This document shows positions 10,281 to 19,588 of a DNA stretch of 64,000 nucleotides, piece by piece. Made by a program: the position numbers and the translations under genes. The stretch lies in contig LNEE01000034.1 in NCBI GenBank assembly GCA_001464895.1, forward strand, positions 1-64,000, given 5' to 3'. The notes beneath the pieces were generated by a model that ran no database searches, was not told the DNA's origin, and saw only the letters and a list, made by a program, of their open reading frames with translations. Within the stretch, counting starts at the first letter, position 1, and the number at the start of each line of letters is the position of its first letter. Origin of the DNA: Betaproteobacteria bacterium Ga0077532. GTDB lineage: Bacteria; Pseudomonadota; Gammaproteobacteria; Burkholderiales; Ga0077523.

Positions 10281-10640
10281 TGTAGGAGCGGCCCATGGCC
10301 GCGAAAGCCGTCAATGCACGGAAACGCTTCGACCGGAACAATCGCTCTCGCGGGCATGGCCCGCTCCTACAAAAGCTCGCCCATCCCCACGGCGGGTTGC
10401 GTATCCACCGCCCTTGTAGGAGCGGCCCATGGCCGCAAAAGCGGTTGATGCCGTGGAAACGCATCGACCGGAACCATCGCTTTCGCGGGCATGGCCCGCT
10501 CCTACAAAAGCTCGCCCATTCCCGAACCGGGTAGTGCGTCCACCGCCCCTGTAGGAGCGGCCCATGGCCGCGAAAGCGGTGGCTGCTGCGAATGCGTATC
10601 GACCGGAACCATCGCTTTCGCGGGCATGGCCCGCTCCTGC
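10281..10640. repeat. Tandem array of three ~95-bp bipartite REP units, period ~134-135 bp
   Basis: Units start at 10281, 10415 and 10550; each is gtaggagcggcccatggccgcgaaagc-spacer-gcgggcatggcccgctcctac. Confidence 0.9.
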
Positions 10641-10819
10641 AAAACCGTGGCCCATTCCCACCGCGGATGGTGCATCAACAGGGGGATACACAAGGGGCCC
10701 TCCCCTTGTTGGTACGCCACGCGGCCAAGCCGCCGCGGGCCGACGGCCCGAGAGGCGGAGGAACTACCGCTTCCGGAGACGGTCACTCAACGCGCCTCCC
10801 ATCTCGACGGACACCTCTC

Positions 10820-11566
10820 ATGCCATGCCGCTTCAAGATCCTCGCGATTGGACTTCTGACACTCGCCGCCGGCGCCGCGGCGGCAGACGACAGCCGGTGG
10901 TCCATCGGCATCGAAACCGGTCCGGTCTGGCAGACCCGCAATGACGTCCAGCGCCCCGGAAATACCGGCACGCGTTTCGGCCTCGACGACACCGTTGGCA
11001 ACGGCCCGTATCCCTTCTTCCGCTTCGAAGCGACGTACAAGCTCTCCGACAAGCACGAGCTGCGGGGCTTGATCGCACCATTCCAGATCGAAGACGACGG
11101 CGCACTGCGTCAGGACACGAGCTACGACGGTCAGAACTTCTCCACGGGGCCGGTCAACGCGAAGTACAAGTTCAACTCGTACCGGTTCACGTGGCGCTAC
11201 ACGCTGGTGGACGCGGACCGCTGGCTGTTCAAGCTGGGTGCCACGGGAAAGATCCGCGATGCCGAGGTCTCGCTGCGACAGGGCAACACGCAGGCACGGG
11301 ACAGCAACATCGGTTTCGTACCGCTTCTTCACGCTTACGGTGAGTATCGTTTCGCCGAGCGCTGGCGCGGCATTCTCGATTTCGATGGCCTGATCGGCCC
11401 GGGCGGTCGTGCTTTCGACATGGCCTTCAAGCTGGGGTACGACGTCACGAAGAACCTCACGCTCGAAGGCGGTTACCGCATGCTCGAAGGCGGGGTCGAC
11501 AGGGACGAGGTCTACAGCTTTGCCCTCTTCCACTACGCGGTGGTAGGGGCCCGGTACCGCTTCTGA
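10820..11566 (+). CDS. Outer membrane beta-barrel protein
   Basis: Signal peptide MPCRFKILAIGLLTLAAGAAAA; alternating aromatic strands; C-term VVGARYRF. Confidence 0.75.
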   Translation: MPCRFKILAIGLLTLAAGAAAADDSRWSIGIETGPVWQTRNDVQRPGNTGTRFGLDDTVGNGPYPFFRFEATYKLSDKHELRGLIAPFQIEDDGALRQDTSYDGQNFSTGPVNAKYKFNSYRFTWRYTLVDADRWLFKLGATGKIRDAEVSLRQGNTQARDSNIGFVPLLHAYGEYRFAERWRGILDFDGLIGPGGRAFDMAFKLGYDVTKNLTLEGGYRMLEGGVDRDEVYSFALFHYAVVGARYRF

Positions 11567-11691
11567 TGTGATCGGGGCTGCGTTCGAAATCGGCGGTGGG
11601 GATCACGGTCCACGCGTTGTTTTGAATGCCACAACGGAAAGCGGGCTGCTGCGCCAGGGGCTCGCAATCGCATGGGCCTGCCCTCGATGCG

Positions 11692-12915
11692 CTATCGCAA
11701 CAAGATCGATCCCGCGACGCTGGCGCCGATGCACCAGATCACAACGAAGAGCGGAGACACGCGCCAGGCGACGAGCAGCGCGAAGCCGACCAGCGCAATC
11801 GCCATGTCGACGGGACCACGCACGCCGCTCGTGAAGACCGGATCGTAGAGTGCAGCGCCGAGGAGCCCGACCACGGCGGCATTGACGCCCGCGATGGCGC
11901 GCGCTGCGACCGACCGACCGGCAATCGCACGCCAGAGTGGCAGGACACCCCCGACGAGAAGGAAGCCCGGCAGCAGGATCGCACCGAGCGCGACGGACGC
12001 GCCGATCACACCGCCATCGCTGCCGGGAAGGCTCGCGCCGAGATAGGCGGCGAGCGTGAACATCGGTCCCGGGACGGCTTGCGCGGCGCCGTACCCGGCC
12101 AGGAAATCGTCCGACGAAATCCAGCCGGGACCGACGACTGCCTCCTCGAGCAGGGGCAGAACCACGTGACCACCGCCGAAGACCAGTGCGCCTGCCCGAT
12201 AGAACGCTCCGGCGACGACAAGGAGCCCGTCGCGCCCGTGGGCAACGAAGGGCAGGCCCACGAGGAGCAAGGCGAACACCACAAGCAGCGTCCAACCGAG
12301 TGACGACCCGTAGCGCAGGTGCAACCCGCCCCCGGGGACCGGTTGCACGCCACGGCAGACCATGAGGCCCGCGATGCCGCCGAGCGCGACGGCGAGCAGC
12401 TGCCCCCACGCCTGGCCTGATATCAAGACGAGCGCTGCGGCGAGCACCGCAATCGTCATCCGCGGCACGTCGGGGCACAGCTGCCGGGTCATGCCGAGCA
12501 CGCCCTGCGCCACGACGGCCAGCGCGACCAACTCGAGCCCGTGGACGGCGGCCTCGCCGACCGTGCCTGAGAGGTGAGGCAGCAGTGCCGCGAACGCGAA
12601 CAGCAGCAGTGCGGACGGCAACGTGAATGCTAGGAACGCGGCGAACGCGCCCGCCCAACCGGCGCGCAGGAGTCCGATGCTGAACCCGAGCTGGCTGCTC
12701 GCGGGGCCTGGGAGGAACTGGCAGAGCGCCAGCAGTTGCGCGAACTGGCTGTCGGCGATCCAGGCGCGGCGTTCGACGAACTCGCGCCGGAAGTACCCGA
12801 GGTGCGCGATCGGACCGCCGAACGAGGTCAGGCCCAGTTTCAGAAACGTGGAGAAGACTTCCCACACCGACCCGGCGTCGGGTGTCTGCGCCTGCGCGGA
12901 TTCCGGCGTGCTCAT
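11692..12915 (-). CDS. chrA: Chromate efflux transporter (ChrA family)
   Basis: FLKLGLTSFGGPIAHLGYFRREFVERRAWIADSQFAQLLALCQFLPGPASSQ and duplicated half FGGGHVVLPLLEEAVV...GYGAAQAVPGPMF. Confidence 0.93.
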   Translation of the reverse strand: MSTPESAQAQTPDAGSVWEVFSTFLKLGLTSFGGPIAHLGYFRREFVERRAWIADSQFAQLLALCQFLPGPASSQLGFSIGLLRAGWAGAFAAFLAFTLPSALLLFAFAALLPHLSGTVGEAAVHGLELVALAVVAQGVLGMTRQLCPDVPRMTIAVLAAALVLISGQAWGQLLAVALGGIAGLMVCRGVQPVPGGGLHLRYGSSLGWTLLVVFALLLVGLPFVAHGRDGLLVVAGAFYRAGALVFGGGHVVLPLLEEAVVGPGWISSDDFLAGYGAAQAVPGPMFTLAAYLGASLPGSDGGVIGASVALGAILLPGFLLVGGVLPLWRAIAGRSVAARAIAGVNAAVVGLLGAALYDPVFTSGVRGPVDMAIALVGFALLVAWRVSPLFVVIWCIGASVAGSILLR

Positions 12916-13149
12916 GCCGGGCCGGTGAACGCCGCGAGCGGGGCCCGCCTCAGCGCGCCTGCGGTCGCGCGGACCAGGGTTGAGGTCATCGCAAACAGGC
13001 CATGGCCATCACGCTCTTGCGACGCCTTCATGGGTCACCTCGCCGGCGCTTGCCCGTTGCTCGATGCACGGACGATGAAGCGGCGCGCGATCTCGTGCAA
13101 CCGGTACGCCATTCCGAAGCCCAGGCGCGGAGAAGCGGATACTTTGTTC

Positions 13150-13240
13150 AGCACGTGTCTCCGTGCACGATGCGGTGCCGATGTTCGAACAGCATCCGAT
13201 GATGGGGCAGCAGGAAGCGGACAGCCGCCGATGGGGGCGT
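13150..13240 (+). pseudogene. Fragment of a ParE-type toxin gene
   Basis: gatgcggtgccgatgttcgaacagcatccgatgatgggg differs at 4 of 39 positions from the intact toxin gene near 24047; encodes DAVPMFEQHPMMG. Confidence 0.6.
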
Positions 13241-13265
13241 GGGTCCAACTCCGGGACGGAGAACG

Positions 13266-13298
13266 ATCCCCGACCGCGTTGGCGCGGCGGTCGGGGAT
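13266..13298. terminator. Hairpin downstream of dctP-like gene
   Basis: ATCCCCGACCGC...GCGGTCGGGGAT 12-bp inverted repeat directly 3' of minus-strand gene; weak U tract. Confidence 0.45.
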
Positions 13299-13303
13299 GT
13301 CGC

Positions 13304-14428
13304 TCATCGATACGGGTAGCCGGCCTTTTCCATGACCTGGTTGTAGCGCTTGATGATGTCGATGACCTTCTTCACGCGCGCGCTGGTCTTGCCGACATCC
13401 TCCCAGAACTTCTCGGCGTCCTTCACGACCTGCGTCCACTCGTTGGCTGGCAACGCCGTGAGCTGCATCTTCTCGCCGCGGACGCGCAGCTCCGCTTCCC
13501 CGCCCCAGTACCAGACCTGCCGGTAGTAGTGCGACTGGTCGATCGTGGTACGGAACAACTGCTGCAGGTGCGGAGGCACCTTGGCCCAGCTCTTGGAATT
13601 CACGAAGTACGAGCCGCACCAGGCGCCCGTGATGCTGTTCGACAGCGCGTACTTGCAGATGCCGGCCCAGCCCACCTCATAGGCCTCTGTGAAGCCGCAC
13701 CACGCGACGCCGTCCAGTTCGCCGGTCTGCAGTGCGACCTCGACGTTGTCCCACGGCACGGTGACGGGGATCAGTCCGTAGCGGGACAGGAACTTGCCCG
13801 CCGTGGGCACGCCGAACACCCGCTTGCCCTTCATGTCGGCCAGCTTGCGGATCGGTTCGCGGGTGAAGATGTGCAGGGGATCCCACGCGCCCGCGCTGAT
13901 CCACTCGACGTTCTTGATCGTGCTGTAGGCCTCGGTCCAGATCTCGTTCAGCCCGTACTGGTTGAAGAGCACGGGGAGATCCAGGCTGTAGCGCGTGGCG
14001 AAGGGGAAGTAGCCCCCGAACACGGCGATGTCGACCGGCGAGGCGATGGTGGCGTCGTCCGATTGCACGGCGTCCACCGTGCCGTTCTGCAGCGCCCGGA
14101 ACAGCTCGGAGGTGGGGACGAGTTGATCGGCGTAGTACAGCTCGATCACCATCTCGCCGTTGGCCGCCTTGTTGAAGGCCTCGATCTGCGGACGGATCAC
14201 GTGGGCACCCAGCGGAGCGCCCGAGTACGTCTGGAGCCGCCAGCGGATCGCCTTCGGCTTCTGTGCATGGACCGCGGGCGCCGCGACCACCGACGCCGCC
14301 GCCGCGCCCCCCATCCCCATCCGCATCATGAACTGGCGGCGGCGCGCCAGAATCTCCTCGCTGGGCGACAAGGATGTGCTGCCGACGTCGACGTCGTCGG
14401 ACGGGGAAGCGGCGGGATCTTCGATCAT
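13304..14428 (-). CDS. TRAP transporter substrate-binding protein (DctP family)
   Basis: Twin-arginine-like leader ARRRQFMMRMGMGG; MKGKRVFGVPTAGKFLSRYGLIPV. Confidence 0.9.
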   Translation of the reverse strand: MIEDPAASPSDDVDVGSTSLSPSEEILARRRQFMMRMGMGGAAAASVVAAPAVHAQKPKAIRWRLQTYSGAPLGAHVIRPQIEAFNKAANGEMVIELYYADQLVPTSELFRALQNGTVDAVQSDDATIASPVDIAVFGGYFPFATRYSLDLPVLFNQYGLNEIWTEAYSTIKNVEWISAGAWDPLHIFTREPIRKLADMKGKRVFGVPTAGKFLSRYGLIPVTVPWDNVEVALQTGELDGVAWCGFTEAYEVGWAGICKYALSNSITGAWCGSYFVNSKSWAKVPPHLQQLFRTTIDQSHYYRQVWYWGGEAELRVRGEKMQLTALPANEWTQVVKDAEKFWEDVGKTSARVKKVIDIIKRYNQVMEKAGYPYR

Positions 14429-14466
14429 GGTCTGGCTCCTCTGGACGGAATGGTCGGACGGCAGGC

Positions 14467-15813
14467 TCAACGCAGCCGCACCTGGGCGGGCAGCCACAGG
14501 GCGATCTGCGGGAAGAAGGTGATGAGCAGCGCGGTACCGATCATGATGACCACGAACGGCGTGACGGATCGGTAGATGTCGCCGAGCTGGATCTCTTTCG
14601 GTGCGAGGCCGCGCATCAGGAACAGGTTGTAGCCGAAGGGCGGCGTGAGATACGCGATCTGGCAGGTGATGGTGTAGAGCACCCCGTACCAGATCAGCAC
14701 GTTGTCGATGCCGAGATCCAGCGTCTTCACAAGAGGCACGTAGAGCGGCGCGACGATCACCAGCATGGCGGTGTCGTCGAGGAACATCCCCATGACGAGG
14801 AACGAGAGCTGCATCATCAGCAGCACCTCCCAGGGGGAGAGCTCCCAGTCGTTGATGAACAGATCCTCGATCGCGCGGACGGCGCCGATCCCGTCGAAGA
14901 CCGCGCCGAAGGCCAGCGCCGCCAGGATGATCCACAGGAACATGCACGACACCAGCAGCGTGTTCCGCACGGCGCCGTGGAGCACGGCGCGCGTCAGGCG
15001 GCGCTTCCAGAGTGCCGCGACGGTCGCGGCCGTCGCGCCGACCGCCGAACTCTCCACCAGGCTGGTGACGCCCATGAGGAAGAGGCCGGTCATGAAGAAG
15101 AAGATGAGGAAGGGGATCACCCCGGCGCCGAGCAGCGCGAGCTTCTGGCGCATCGGCATGGCCAGATCTTCGTCGGAGACCGTCGGCGCGAGATGCGGCT
15201 GCAGGTGGCAACGGATCGCGATGTAGATCACGAAGAGGGCGGCCATGATCAGGCCGGGGATCGCGCCGGCGAGCCACAACTGGCTCACCGGCTGGCGGGC
15301 GATCATGCCGTAGAGCACCAGCACCACCGAGGGCGGCACGAGGATCCCGAGGGTGGACCCGCCCTGGACCACCCCGGTGATCATGATCTTGTCGTACCCC
15401 CGCCGCAGCATCTCCGGCAGCGCGATCGAGGCGCCGATGGCCATGCCGGCGACACTCAGCCCGTTCATGGCGGAGATGAGCACCATGAGCATGATCGTGC
15501 CGATGGCCAGCCCGCCGCGCAGCCGACCGAACCACACGTGGAACGCGCGGTAGAGGTCTTCTGCAATGCCCGACTCGGACATGATGTAGCCCATGTAGAT
15601 GAACAGGGGCAGCGTGAGCATCGGGAACCAGTTGAACAGCCGCCACGCGGCGCTGTAGGGCATGTCGACGGCGCCGTCGCCGTACAGAAGCAGTGCCGCC
15701 CCCGAGGCGACGAAACCGATGGCCGCGAACACCCGCTGCCCGGTGAGCATCATGAGGAGCATGGTCGCGAACATCAGCAGCGCGACCATCTCGTGGCTCA
15801 TGTCGAGGTTCAT
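14467..15813 (-). CDS. TRAP transporter large permease (DctM family)
   Basis: MGYIMSESGIAEDLYRAF...GASIALPEMLRRGYDK...GTLGILVPPSVVLVLYG. Confidence 0.93.
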   Translation of the reverse strand: MNLDMSHEMVALLMFATMLLMMLTGQRVFAAIGFVASGAALLLYGDGAVDMPYSAAWRLFNWFPMLTLPLFIYMGYIMSESGIAEDLYRAFHVWFGRLRGGLAIGTIMLMVLISAMNGLSVAGMAIGASIALPEMLRRGYDKIMITGVVQGGSTLGILVPPSVVLVLYGMIARQPVSQLWLAGAIPGLIMAALFVIYIAIRCHLQPHLAPTVSDEDLAMPMRQKLALLGAGVIPFLIFFFMTGLFLMGVTSLVESSAVGATAATVAALWKRRLTRAVLHGAVRNTLLVSCMFLWIILAALAFGAVFDGIGAVRAIEDLFINDWELSPWEVLLMMQLSFLVMGMFLDDTAMLVIVAPLYVPLVKTLDLGIDNVLIWYGVLYTITCQIAYLTPPFGYNLFLMRGLAPKEIQLGDIYRSVTPFVVIMIGTALLITFFPQIALWLPAQVRLR

Positions 15814-16376
15814 CGGGTGTCGGCGCCGCGCCAGGCAGCGTAGTCCTTGAAGACGAGGGAGACGCCCTGGAGGATCATCAGCACGAGGGCCGCCGCCATG
15901 AACACCTTGATGGGGATCACCGACGGATTCCAGAGGGAGAACAGCCGCTGGTCGATCTCGATGGAGTATTCGAGAGACGACACCGCCCCCCAGAGCATCA
16001 CCCCCAGGTAGAAGATCATGCAGACGCTGGTCGCGATGTCCATGAGCGCCCGGCCGCGTACGCCCAGGCGCGCATACAGGAGGTCCATGCGCACATGGGC
16101 GCCCTCGCGCAGCGAATATGCACCACCGCCGAAGTAGTACGCCGCGAGCGTGAACTGCGCGAACTCCACGGGCCAGTGCTGCGGCAGCTTGATCAGGTTG
16201 CGCGTCACCGCATCGAGCAGCAGCACGCCGATCATCAGGAACACGAGGTACATCGACACCAGCCCGATGCCGCCGCTGATCGCATCCACCGCACGGACGT
16301 ACAGCCGCAACGGTGCCGGGAGAGGCTGAAGGGAAGGCGGTGCGGCACTGCTGCCAGCGGCGGACTCGGCGCTCAT
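15810..16376 (-). CDS. TRAP transporter small permease (DctQ family)
   Basis: Four-helix permease, LREGAHVRMDLLYARLG; overlaps DctM start. Confidence 0.9.
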   Translation of the reverse strand: MSAESAAGSSAAPPSLQPLPAPLRLYVRAVDAISGGIGLVSMYLVFLMIGVLLLDAVTRNLIKLPQHWPVEFAQFTLAAYYFGGGAYSLREGAHVRMDLLYARLGVRGRALMDIATSVCMIFYLGVMLWGAVSSLEYSIEIDQRLFSLWNPSVIPIKVFMAAALVLMILQGVSLVFKDYAAWRGADTR

Positions 16377-16467
16377 GTCGCACCCGCTCCGGTGGCCGTG
16401 ACGGCAACGGTCAGGCGCACCGACGACGCGCCAACGAGGGGGGCGGCCCGGTGCAGCGTGCAGACCT

Positions 16468-16521
16468 GGTGGACCGCATCCCGCTGACACTGCAGGTGGA
16501 CCGCTTCCCGCTGACACTGCG
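16468..16521. repeat. 27-bp tandem duplication upstream of TRAP operon
   Basis: ggtggaccgcatcccgctgacactgca / ggtggaccgcttcccgctgacactgcg. Confidence 0.85.
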
Positions 16522-16669
16522 GGGCCTCGGCCACGAAGTTGCACTCACGGGTGGCCTGCACCGCGCCCGGTCGCACCGTCGAGGCTAGGCGAGTGAAGGT
16601 GAGGCGATCCACTGCACCGTGCCGGGCGAGCCGCAACGACAAGCGGAGTCCGGGCGCCCCCCGCCATGC

Positions 16670-16830
16670 ACCGACGCCGCCGTGTTCTCTCTCGATCATG
16701 GTCGTCCGAACGAGGGTTGCAAGGTTGCGCCGGACGGTCTGTGCGGAGGCATCGAAGCGACGGCGAATGGATCCATGGGGACGCGACCGACACCATCGAA
16801 CGATGGCCGCGATCTCGGCGTTGGGTTGCC
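16670..16830 (-). pseudogene. DeoR-family regulator HTH fragment
   Basis: Minus frame RRRFDASAQTVRRNLATLVRTTMIEREHGGVG matches the DeoR signature (xVSxQTIRRDLxxLxxxGLIxRxHGGV); no downstream effector domain. Confidence 0.6.
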
Positions 16831-17069
16831 GCGGGCTCGCCGCTCGACAGCCGGATCGTCCACGTGCGCCGCGCTCCCGAGTGGCGAAGATAGGGTGGAT
16901 AAGGTGAATCGATTCTACTGGACAGCGCCCGGGCAGCGTCAACGAGAAACGCGTGGATTCGGCGATGCAGACGCTTCCTGGAGACCGGCGTATTCGAACC
17001 GCTCTCGAATCATGTGAGCGTTGGCCGCCGTGGTGGGTTGGCAGAAAGCCTGGGGCCGCAGTGTGGGCA

Positions 17070-17640
17070 ATGGGGCAGGGTGTGGCGCCATTGCGTCCGA
17101 GGCCGCGACCGACCGAACGATGCGCCCGGCGACGATCCATGCGCGGGCGGGCTCCACGTCGCGCATCGAATCCCGGAGCGAGCGGATCGCGCGGGCGCCA
17201 TCGCCGCGAATGGCCTTCGCTTCCAGCGCAATGCGCTCGTTGCCACGATCCGGGAGGCGGTCGATGTCGGCGCCCGCGGCGGCTCTCCAGAACCAGGGCT
17301 GTGAAGCTCGATGGACGAGGCGTTCCCTCCGAATCGCGTCTTCGATCTCCAACCCTTCCCGACTGGCGCTGTGCGACGCATGGTTGTCGAGGCCGTCCAA
17401 GGTTGAGATGCTCAGCCGGTGATCCAGCGGACCGGAGTCGCGAACATAGACCTTCGGGGCCTTGGGAGCCCCTGCATAGCCTGCGCGGATCGCGTTGCTG
17501 TCGGAACAGTGACGAAACTGCGATCAGTGGCCAGGCGCGAGGTGCAGTCGATTCTGGGATATCGACAAGCCGAGCAACGCGGCCAGCGATCGCAGTTCGA
17601 CGTACCCCAAGCGGCGCAACCCTCCGGAACGGGGCCTTCC
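17070..17640 (-). pseudogene. DUF4143-type AAA ATPase remnant
   Basis: ELRSLAALLGLS (17558-17610), KAPKVYVRDSGPLD (17432-17464) and WFWRAAAGADIDRLPDRGNERIALEAKA (about 17220-17306) with an internal stop. Confidence 0.75.
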
Positions 17641-17754
17641 GGGCGGCTGACATTGTCGGCACAGTCCGCCGTTTCTCGATTGTGTGCTTCAGCACACGGC
17701 GGCCTGGTCCTTCGCGTCATCCGCCCGGAAGGCCTCCGTCGCGACCGCGCAGGC

Positions 17755-17864
17755 TATGCAGAGGCTCCCTTGGTCAGTCGTTTGACGGCATTGCGAAACC
17801 AAGGTGTCAGGCGGCGTACGCGGAACACCGATGCGCGGACGTCGACGTATCGCTCGATGTGTAC
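17755..17864 (-). pseudogene. Second DUF4143-type ATPase fragment
   Basis: Minus frame VHIERYVDVRASVFRVRRLTPWFRNAVKRLTKGASA*, equivalent to RRYLDLLEGTFMVRRLPPWHANIGKRLVK of intact family members, but upstream of the SLAALLGLS fragment rather than downstream. Confidence 0.65.
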
Positions 17865-17927
17865 GACCCTCCGCCTTTCACACTGCGTGCTTCTCGACGC
17901 ATGCGTTCCGCTCGCAACCGCCATCCC

Positions 17928-18266
17928 CTACCACGGCAACCGCGCGTAGTACGCCGCCAGATCCCGCAGATCCTGATCGGAGAGATCGCGCACCGGGTCC
18001 CACATCTGGAAGGCGAACGCCTGGTGTCGTTCCTTCGTGCGGAACTCGCGCAGCGCGCTCAGCAGATACGCGTAGTGCTGCCCGGCGATGCGCGGGTAGA
18101 GCCCGTATCGCGTTCGACCATCACCGTCGTGACACGACGCACAGGGTGTGGAGAGCCGGTAACCGCGCTCCGGATCGCCCGCCTCCGCGGCCGGATCTGC
18201 CATGGCGACACCGACCCATGCGACACCGACCCATGCGACACATGCCAGGGCGAAGGCCGCCCGCAT
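17928..18266 (-). CDS. Cytochrome c
   Basis: Signal peptide; CASCHDGDGRTRYGLYPRIAGQHYAYL. Confidence 0.88.
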   Translation of the reverse strand: MRAAFALACVAWVGVAWVGVAMADPAAEAGDPERGYRLSTPCASCHDGDGRTRYGLYPRIAGQHYAYLLSALREFRTKERHQAFAFQMWDPVRDLSDQDLRDLAAYYARLPW

Positions 18267-18267
18267 G

Positions 18268-18738
18268 TCACGCCTTCCCGGCGTCAGTGGCCGCGATCCG
18301 TGCGGCCTCGTGGATGGCGGCGCGGATGCGCGGATAGGTGCCGCACCGGCAGATCACTCCGGCCATGGCCGCATCGATGTCCTCGTCGGTCGGCCGTCGA
18401 CGCTTCGCGAGCAGCGCCGCCGCAGCCATGATCTGCCCGGGCTGGCAGTAACCGCACTGGGGCACATCGAGGGCGACCCATGCGCGAGTCACCGGATGCG
18501 CCCCGCCCGCCGCCAGCCCCTCGATCGTCGTGACGCGCAGCCCCTGGACGGCTGCCACCGGCAGCAAGCAACTTCGCGCCGCCTCGCCTTCCACGTGTAC
18601 CGTGCAGCAGCCACAGAGTCCCCTGCCGCAGCCGTACTTGGTACCCGTGAAGCCCAGCGTGTCCCGCAGGACCCAAAGCAGCGGCGTGTCACCGTCGACG
18701 GCCGCCTCGACGGGCTTGCCGTTCAGCACGAATCGCAT
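18268..18738 (-). CDS. (2Fe-2S)-binding small subunit of molybdenum hydroxylase family (isoquinoline 1-oxidoreductase alpha-like)
   Basis: [19 protein letters not shown] and [12 protein letters not shown]...[16 protein letters not shown]. Confidence 0.92.
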   Translation of the reverse strand: MRFVLNGKPVEAAVDGDTPLLWVLRDTLGFTGTKYGCGRGLCGCCTVHVEGEAARSCLLPVAAVQGLRVTTIEGLAAGGAHPVTRAWVALDVPQCGYCQPGQIMAAAALLAKRRRPTDEDIDAAMAGVICRCGTYPRIRAAIHEAARIAATDAGKA

Positions 18739-18760
18739 AAAGGATTCCTCTCCGCGGAAA

Positions 18761-19117
18761 TCATGGGAGGCCGGCGTAGTACTGTGCCAGCGCCTGCAAC
18801 TGCGCGTCGTCCAGATGACGGACGGCGTTCGTCATGAGCCCGCCGTTCAGGCCCTGCAGCCGGCCCAACCGATACTGGCGGAGGATGTACTGGAGGTACT
18901 CCCGGTTCTGCCCGGCGATGCGTCCGGCCGTGGGCAGCGACGCCGCCCGGCCGTCGTTGCTGTGGCAGCCCGCGCACCGCTCGATCTCCGCGGCGAGGCC
19001 TGGTGGATCTGCGGCGGCGGGGCCGCAGAGCGTCAGGGCAAGGATGCCGAGACGGGCGATGCGGCGTCTTCCGTTCGTTGCACTTCCCTTCGCATGATCC
19101 ACTTGGCTCGGCTCCAT
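18761..19117 (-). CDS. Cytochrome c
   Basis: [31 protein letters not shown]; start inferred at 19117. Confidence 0.85.
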   Translation of the reverse strand: MEPSQVDHAKGSATNGRRRIARLGILALTLCGPAAADPPGLAAEIERCAGCHSNDGRAASLPTAGRIAGQNREYLQYILRQYRLGRLQGLNGGLMTNAVRHLDDAQLQALAQYYAGLP

Positions 19118-19259
19118 CGAACGCCACGCGCAACCATACCGCAAGGCCGAGCGACTCGTCGCGCATCCAGACACACACACGGACTCGAGGCCTGGATTGC
19201 AGTCCGACGGGGCTGGGACCCAGGCGAGGAAACGACTTCGCAGTGGCTTCCTCGTGCAC

Positions 19260-19506
19260 GGAAACATCTCCCCGTGGGTCGAGCACTCGCTCGACGCACG
19301 CGTTGTTGGATTCGCCGCAGCGCCCACGCCATCGCCGCGTCGAGCGAGTGCTCGACCCACGAAAGACGTCGCGAATGGGTTCTTCGGGGATGGAGACAAC
19401 CGCGGGCTTACGGTCGCCACAACGATGTTGAAGTTGGCCTCGTATGCGATGAGAACGGCTAGAAGATCGAGGGGTATCGGGGTGTTGCGAGGGTCCGACC
19501 CCGATG
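19260..19506. repeat. ~250-bp direct repeat copy A, containing 25-bp perfect inverted arms
   Basis: Matches 23329-23583; internal cgtgggtcgagcactcgctcgacgc ... gcgtcgagcgagtgctcgacccacg. Confidence 0.9.
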
Positions 19507-19588
19507 TGGCGATGCCGTTGCGCCAATGCGCCGTGCGCCGATGCGATGAGGTCCTGCTGCGCCCGGCATCGACCGGGTTTCCGGACAC

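Noticed and set aside
18203-18240. 15-bp tandem repeat gcgacaccgacccat
   Set aside because: Lies in the signal peptide of the cytochrome c gene (VAWVGVAWVGVA); simple in-frame duplication with no evident function.
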